The notes beneath the pieces were generated by a model. The model saw only the letters and a list, made by a program, of their open reading frames with translations. It made no database searches and was not told the origin of the DNA. From assembly GCA_027186245.1 (NCBI GenBank), contig CP114498.1, forward strand, positions 131,501-195,500: a stretch of DNA of 64,000 nucleotides, in the 5' to 3' direction. Below are positions 58,814 to 64,000 of this stretch, one piece after another (the stretch's first letter is position 1; each line of letters opens with the position of its first letter). The position numbers and the translations under genes are program-made. The DNA comes from Coriaria nepalensis (Eukaryota > Streptophyta > Magnoliopsida > Cucurbitales > Coriariaceae).

Positions 58814-59279
58814 AATTAACTTGTTCTTTCACTACTTGATCTGATGATTCTGATCAGGGTTATGTGTTTAATTTCCTCCATGCCTGTATGGCATGTATTT
58901 ATTTTACGCTTATGATGATGATTATTACTATTACTTTTTGTTGTATTAGTTTTGTATTCCACCACTTTACATTTGTATGATAAAAGAGTAATAAAGAGGA
59001 TTAGTAGGGTGTGCATACTTTACACAAAGAGAAGGATGTTGATTGGTAAAACAGCAAAACAAACGAGTTACAATTAGATGAAGATGGCAGATGATAAAAG
59101 GGAAGAAACCGGCAATTCCCACCACCAATAAGTAGTATACAGAAAATCATCAACTAACAAGCCATTATGATTAAATAAAAATACCCACTAATTTTATTGG
59201 CTAACAATGACAGAAAATATATTTTAAAAAGAAAAGGGAGACATGAATGGTTGAATGGAAAAGCAAGATGAAGTAAGAG
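58814..59279. other. Convergent intergenic region
   Basis: 3' ends of the NHL and LTPG genes; nothing else is seen. Confidence 0.5.
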
Positions 59280-60336
59280 TCAGAGGAAGAGGGGAAGATG
59301 GGAAGAAAGAATGGTTGAGGAGGCAAGTAGTAGTAGTAAAACAAGAGAATGAGAGATTGATTGCTTCCATCCAATCCTTGAAGCAGCACTTTTTGGGGTT
59401 GAACCAGAATCTGGAGGCTGAACACCTGCGCACATACATACATACATACAATTTCATGTCACAAAGCTGCATGTTTGTCGTTAACAATATGATATGATTT
59501 ATAAACAGAGAAGAAGATGATTAATAATGAATAATGATTTAAAGAATATACCCGGTGGTAATACACTTGGTGAAGGTACTCCGATTCCTGCTACTGGATA
59601 CCCCAACACTGCACATCATATTCATACGTACAGTTGGAAGGTTATAACAATGATATAGTTAGTAGGCAATTAATTAAGCATCCTACATTTTGCATTTTCA
59701 CCTCAACCACATTAACTACTAATCACAAACAGTTGGCGGGGCATTATGAATCATTATGACGAATCACTAAATCTCAACTTTAATTTCAACTACCATCCTA
59801 CACCCTACGTACGTACGTACATCATCATCGTAAGCTTGTCTGATCGATCAGGAAATCGATCCGATGACCAGATGCTTTAACTAAATGAAAGCACTACTGA
59901 TAAGATATGATATGATATATAGCAAGTAGGAAGACGCAGGAAGAATACTAAATAATTAGGTACCTGAGCATAAGCTAACAGGAGCATCCAGCTTACAGAC
60001 AGAAGGAAGCTGTAGGGCCTTTTTAAGATCAACGCTTAGCCCTACTTTGTCTGGGTCGCTCAGAAGTTGGCACAGGCAACTTGGGCTGCTCCCAATCAGG
60101 TTTGAAAGCTCGGGGCAGCATGGCTTGTCCGGCACCTTCACATTACTCCCTTGTTCCACAAACGACAAGCAGTCCGACATGTTCATCAGAACTGTAAAGC
60201 ATTCTTCTACAGCCCCAGCCCCCGGCACCGGCGCTGCCGTCGGAGAGTACAAAGGTGCTTGCGCAGCGGCGCAGTAAAAGCAACAGGTGGCCAGAATCAC
60301 AGCGCTGACTATTTGGGTGGCTGTTGGGCCGGCCAT
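59280..60336 (-). CDS. Non-specific lipid-transfer protein-like, GPI-anchored (LTPG)
   Basis: Three exons on the minus strand: 59964-60336, 59552-59608, 59280-59425, giving 191 residues. A signal peptide (about residues 1-25) leads to an LTP-like domain with the eight-cysteine pattern: ECFTVLMNMSDCLSF, then KPCCPEL, PSCLCQLL, SVCKLD and SLC. A Pro/Ser-rich linker (GVPSPSVLPPGVQPPDSGS) follows, then a small-residue site (KSAAS) and a hydrophobic C-terminal tail (LVLLLLLASSTI). This is the layout of GPI-anchored cell-surface LTPs that help export cuticle or suberin lipids. The third exon is found by phase and supplies the anchor signal. Intact. Confidence 0.94.
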
Positions 60337-63266
60337 TCTTGGCTATAATAGCTAACCGCAAACGCAATGAAGGAGTAGTAGTGGGTGTGGATGAGAATGA
60401 ATATTGATGGGAGCAAGGTAGAGAAAGAAGTGGTCGGTATGGAGGTTCAAAGTTGAAATAAAGGAGAAGCAGCAAGAGAATCAATAAATGTACAGATCGA
60501 ACTACTACCCATCTTACATTTATGACATAATTTAATACGTGTTTTTCTTTTTTCTTTCAGATATTTAAATGCTTTTCCTTCTTTTACAAGTTATTATGTA
60601 TGTATGCCAGTTTGTTTTCTTAAGAATTTATAACGTATAATTGATTTCGCAGACTCAATAAGATTAAGTAGGTAGAGTCGAGAGTGTAGCACGGAATGAG
60701 AATGGAAGAAAAGGCATACAAGCTTAGCTGGAAACAACCAAACTCAATTAATTAGAGTGACAGATGGAGATGGATAGATAGATAGATGGAGATGGAGATG
60801 CAGTCATGCATGCATGCATATGCATATGCAGATGCAGATTGGGCCTATTGCGAATTAGACAGGCCTTTTTTGCTAATTGGTGGACCACATTTTAGACTGT
60901 TGTTGGGCTATATAACTACTGTCGAACTTTCATTATTGGCACGTGACTAATTCATTCATACTAATATTTCTAATTGGTTACGGGAGTTGTGATTTCTGTA
61001 ACTTAGACATCGTCTTAATTTCTACTTGCTCCATAAATTTCTTGAGAAATTTTTATAAGCTTAGTATATAAAAAAGATCTTATTGAAAAGATATTCATTC
61101 TAAATCTATTCAATTAAGAAATCGGAATTATAAATTCATTTCCGTTGGCTGCCCTAATGAAAAAATCAGTTTCTGACCCACTTAAGTGATACGGTGTGTT
61201 TCAAATCGGGCATCTTGTTTCTCCCTGCCTTGAAGATTGCTTCAAGCAGAGCAAAATAAGCACTCAAAACAAGGCAGCCTCACTTACCATAGTGATCGAA
61301 AGCTCTGAATCTCTTGAAAAGAAGAAGAAGGTCAGAGAAAACGAGAAGGGGCTCATAGGAAGAAGAAGAAGAAGGTCAGAGAGAACGAGAAGGGGCTCAT
61401 AGGAAGAAGAAGAAGAAGGTCAGAGAGAACGAGAAGGGGCTCATAGGAAGAAGAAGAAGGTCAGAGAGAAGAAGATGATGAACACATGTTCCAGTATTTC
61501 ATACAACTTCATCCAAAATCTTACTACCATTTTTCAGCCAATCATTCTACTCTCCATAAGACTAATTATTAGTAACCGTACATTAACCAGATATAGATCC
61601 CAAGAACTCACTAATAGCCATTACTACTTGCCAATGATGAAAAAAAGGCGAAGTCTTCATACAAAACAAAGGCATCGAAGAAAGCTATAATTGCTAAAAT
61701 AAAGGTAAAAAAAATATATATATATGCACAAACCCATCCATAGCATCAAACTTTCTAGCTTCTAGTGATGAAAGTCAATGGTTGATATCAAGATGAATCT
61801 TTTTATGCATCAAACTTTCTAGCTTCTATTTAATACCACCTAAGACCAACAAACCAATCAGTTAATTAATATCAAGCTATACACTTGACATCACAACTTG
61901 TGGTAGTTTCACCTTGAAGCCTGAAAAAAATTCAGTAAAATCTGCTTATAGGCTGAATAGGACCAAAACAGAGAAGTGATGATCAAAGAGAAGATCAAAG
62001 TTCTCATTACACTGCCACTGGCCCACTATCAAAGAACACATCAAATTCAGAAAGGGCCACCTCATTACACTGCCATTATTACTGTTGAAATGCATTATAA
62101 GATTGCCGATAGCTAAAACAATTGAAAGATACAACTATAACGATTCTCTTACACCTCCTTCACAGCTTCGTTCGCACTTTGCAGTTGCAGAGAGGGTGAA
62201 TGGAGAAAATCAGAAGGTAAAGCTAATGGGGAGAGAGATAAAGAAGATTACGATAATATAAACAGTGTTTTGTGATTAAAAGGGTAAAGCTAAGGGTATT
62301 TGAGTTTCCAAAACTTGACCCAGGGAAAAAAAATAAAATCCTACCCAAACGTGATTAAAGAGCAGTGGCCAAGCAGGCCCTAAAAGAGCAATAATTCAAA
62401 TCATTTTTATAATAAGATAACACAGATCTCGAGGTTGGTTTATATCAAATGCCGAATTGCCAGGATCAAGAACACCATACCACCACCTAGTCCTGCTACA
62501 AAACCACTTGACTCGACCAAGATCGGCGCCGTCCATCGTCTAGCTGTGAAGAAGATTTGATCATAGCAGCGGCGGGTGGCTCTGCATTATTATTCTCTTC
62601 TCATCCGACCAGCAGAAGCCATAAATTAGATTTCTTCTTCACTAGTAGCCGAAGGGTTGATTCAGTTTCGAACTGGAAGTCGCATTCAGTATCCCCATTT
62701 AGGCGGTAACCATTTTCGGACTGTCTGAATCTGAATGAATCCATGATATTGCCAATACCTACCTACTCGTTTTACCTAAATTATTAAATTTTTACAAATG
62801 AATCCTTAAATTTTTTGTTTAAAATACACTTTTGCCCACCTAACTTTTATATAACATATTTTTTTCTCCCCTATAATTTTTTGTCAGGCTCCGCCCCTCC
62901 CTGTGACTAATTGCAACAGGCCATGCATGTACACTTAGCTAGCTTGGTAGCTTATTTTACCATCTCCAGTCTCCACTTTTTATCCTTGTCATGTCTTTAC
63001 ACTCTCTTCTTGTTCCCAAGGACATGAGCTTTTGTCTGAATTTTTTACAACATCCGATCTTACCCAGTGCTTGTGATAGTTGCTATTACTCTGTTTTACT
63101 TACCATATCCATATATATATGGTGAAACGGTCTAGATTCAATGAATGTATATATATATATATATGTATATATTCAGAGTGAATCGTGTATTAGTTTGATT
63201 AGGTGATCTTAAATATTCTTAATGTTTTGAATTTTGATAATTGGGATGATTCTGCTATACAATTTA
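60337..63266. other. Gene-poor intergenic region with simple and tandem repeats
   Basis: No gene that I can support across 2.9 kb. It contains GATA/GATG and CATG/CATATG simple runs (60763-60835), a 44-bp minisatellite (61330-61475), a near-perfect local repeat GCATCAAACTTTCTAGCTTCT (about 61744 and 61807), and a TA microsatellite (about 63149-63163). Confidence 0.5.
61322..61475. repeat. Purine-rich minisatellite, 44-bp unit
   Basis: The unit start GGTCAGAGA recurs at 61330, 61374, 61418 and 61459, so periods are 44, 44 and 41. Each unit carries a GAA run and CGAGAAGGGGCTCATAGG. The period is not a multiple of three, so an apparent Arg/Lys-rich frame over it is accidental. Confidence 0.85.
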
Positions 63267-64000
63267 TGTAAGAACCGGGAAAAAAAAAGGTTCAAAAGTC
63301 AAAAGGGGCAAAAATAATTATAGTACAAATATAGAGGGTCAAATTATAATTTTTAAAACTGAAACCTCTTGAGCTCTCTGCCGCAACAATCCAGATAAGG
63401 AAAAACAAAGAAAAAAAAAATTCGTTTCTCTCGCTCTCTCTCCCTACCTTCTGCAAATTCAACTTTCGTGGCTAAGATCTTCGAATCATGGTGGCTTCTT
63501 CAAATTCTACTTGTGATTAGCTTGGTTCCCTCCTCAATTTTGAAAAAAATAGGATCATTCCTTCTCTATCGCCGAATATAAAGTAAGAACCCTAACTCCC
63601 CAAAAATTTTGATTTCTCTTTTTGGATTGGATGTTAGAAATTTTGGTATGATGATAGTTTGATATTAATAGAATAAAGATGAATTTGAGTTGTTAAATCA
63701 AATTAAGTCAGGAACCTTAAATTCTCAAAATTTTGATTTGTTATTCTTTGGCCTATATAAATGTGTTTGATAGTTTAATAGCTTGGTATAAATAGATTAA
63801 TATTGAATTTAAGTTGGTGGAATCAAATTGAGATAATTTGGAATTTTTCAAAAATTGGGTATGTTAATGTGAGGTGAGGGAAATGAAGAAGAGATGGTTT
63901 TGTATATGGGTTATTGATAAATGAAAGCGATCATAGTAAAGTTGAAGTAATGTTAGATTAGTAGAATATTAGTTCATAAAACAAAATCGAATTGAGACAA
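63267..64000. mobile_element. Second copy of the 2.1-kb LTR family, truncated by the window edge
   Basis: Begins TGTAAGAACCGGG and follows 45044 onward with clear similarity (GGTTCCCTCCTCAATTT, TTTGATTTCTCTTTTTG, GAAGTAATGTTAGATTAGT). It contains an extra diverged tandem copy of an internal block of about 125-130 bp (63580-63705 versus 63706-63835) absent from the nested copy. The right end is outside the window. Confidence 0.82.

Noticed and set aside
61196..61402. Plus-strand frame with Arg/Lys-rich repeats
   Set aside because: Produced by a 44-bp minisatellite whose period breaks any frame.
1..64000. tRNA, rRNA or CRISPR features
   Set aside because: No cloverleaf with correct A and B boxes, no rRNA sequence and no regularly spaced repeats were seen by eye; a tRNAscan run would settle tRNAs.

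Overview
This is nuclear DNA from a dicot plant. The genes are split by many short AT-rich introns, most with GT-AG borders. The products are plant-specific: a plastid Rieske oxygenase of the PTC52/PAO type, a CRM-domain protein, a BTB-MATH (BPM) protein, an RTM2-like small-HSP protein, an NDR1/HIN1-like protein and a GPI-anchored lipid-transfer protein. LTR retrotransposons fill the spaces between genes. Species cannot be named from the sequence alone.

Layout. 1-3838: minus-strand Ty1/copia element running off the left edge, inserted into the integrase gene of a minus-strand Ty3/gypsy element (3839-8033). That element sits in an intron of a decayed MED13 fragment (8079-8540). 10.1-10.7 kb: one copy of an old dispersed repeat. 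10858-14729: organellar EF-P-like gene. 15470-17238: mitochondrial dicarboxylate/tricarboxylate carrier. 17889-19290: organellar peptidyl-tRNA hydrolase. 19.9-20.7 kb: broken O-fucosyltransferase-like gene. 21115-21687: four-span membrane protein. 22287-24437: PTC52-like oxygenase. 25241-25811: RTM2-like gene. 26402-29815: cobalamin-independent methionine synthase, with a leader intron to 30.5 kb. 31369-35160: CNX1 (molybdenum insertase) locus carrying several lesions. 35.8-36.5 kb: TGD4 fragment. 37049-39129: BPM. 39633-42037: apyrase. 42351-44395: CRM-domain protein. 44718-52450: complete but inactive chromovirus (Ty3/gypsy with chromodomain) whose left LTR is split by a 2.1-kb LTR-like insertion. 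52.5-53.9 kb: decayed geranylgeranyl-reductase-like gene. 54466-55931: GDSL lipase-like. 56.6-57.7 kb: second copy of the dispersed repeat, followed by a WD40 gene fragment. 58034-58813: NHL gene. 59280-60336: GPI-anchored LTP. From 63267: a second, truncated copy of the 2.1-kb LTR family.

The genes do not form a pathway. Several products are organelle-targeted (EF-P, PTH, DTC, PTC52, perhaps the CRM protein), but they lie on both strands with separate promoters. The clearest theme is uneven gene decay. Methionine synthase, DTC, PTH, BPM, apyrase, CRM protein and LTP have exon phases that close perfectly. Recognisable copies of CNX1, TGD4, MED13, geranylgeranyl reductase, an O-fucosyltransferase and an F-box/WD40 protein are broken by frameshifts, stops or deletions. 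A plausible reading is gene loss from one of two duplicated chromosome segments, with intact copies elsewhere; this is inference.

I found no convincing tRNA, rRNA, CRISPR or biosynthetic cluster, and no clearly new molecular system. The best leads are an undescribed diverged repeat pair, two GC-AG introns, an EF-P with arginine at its modification tip, and the CNX1 decay.
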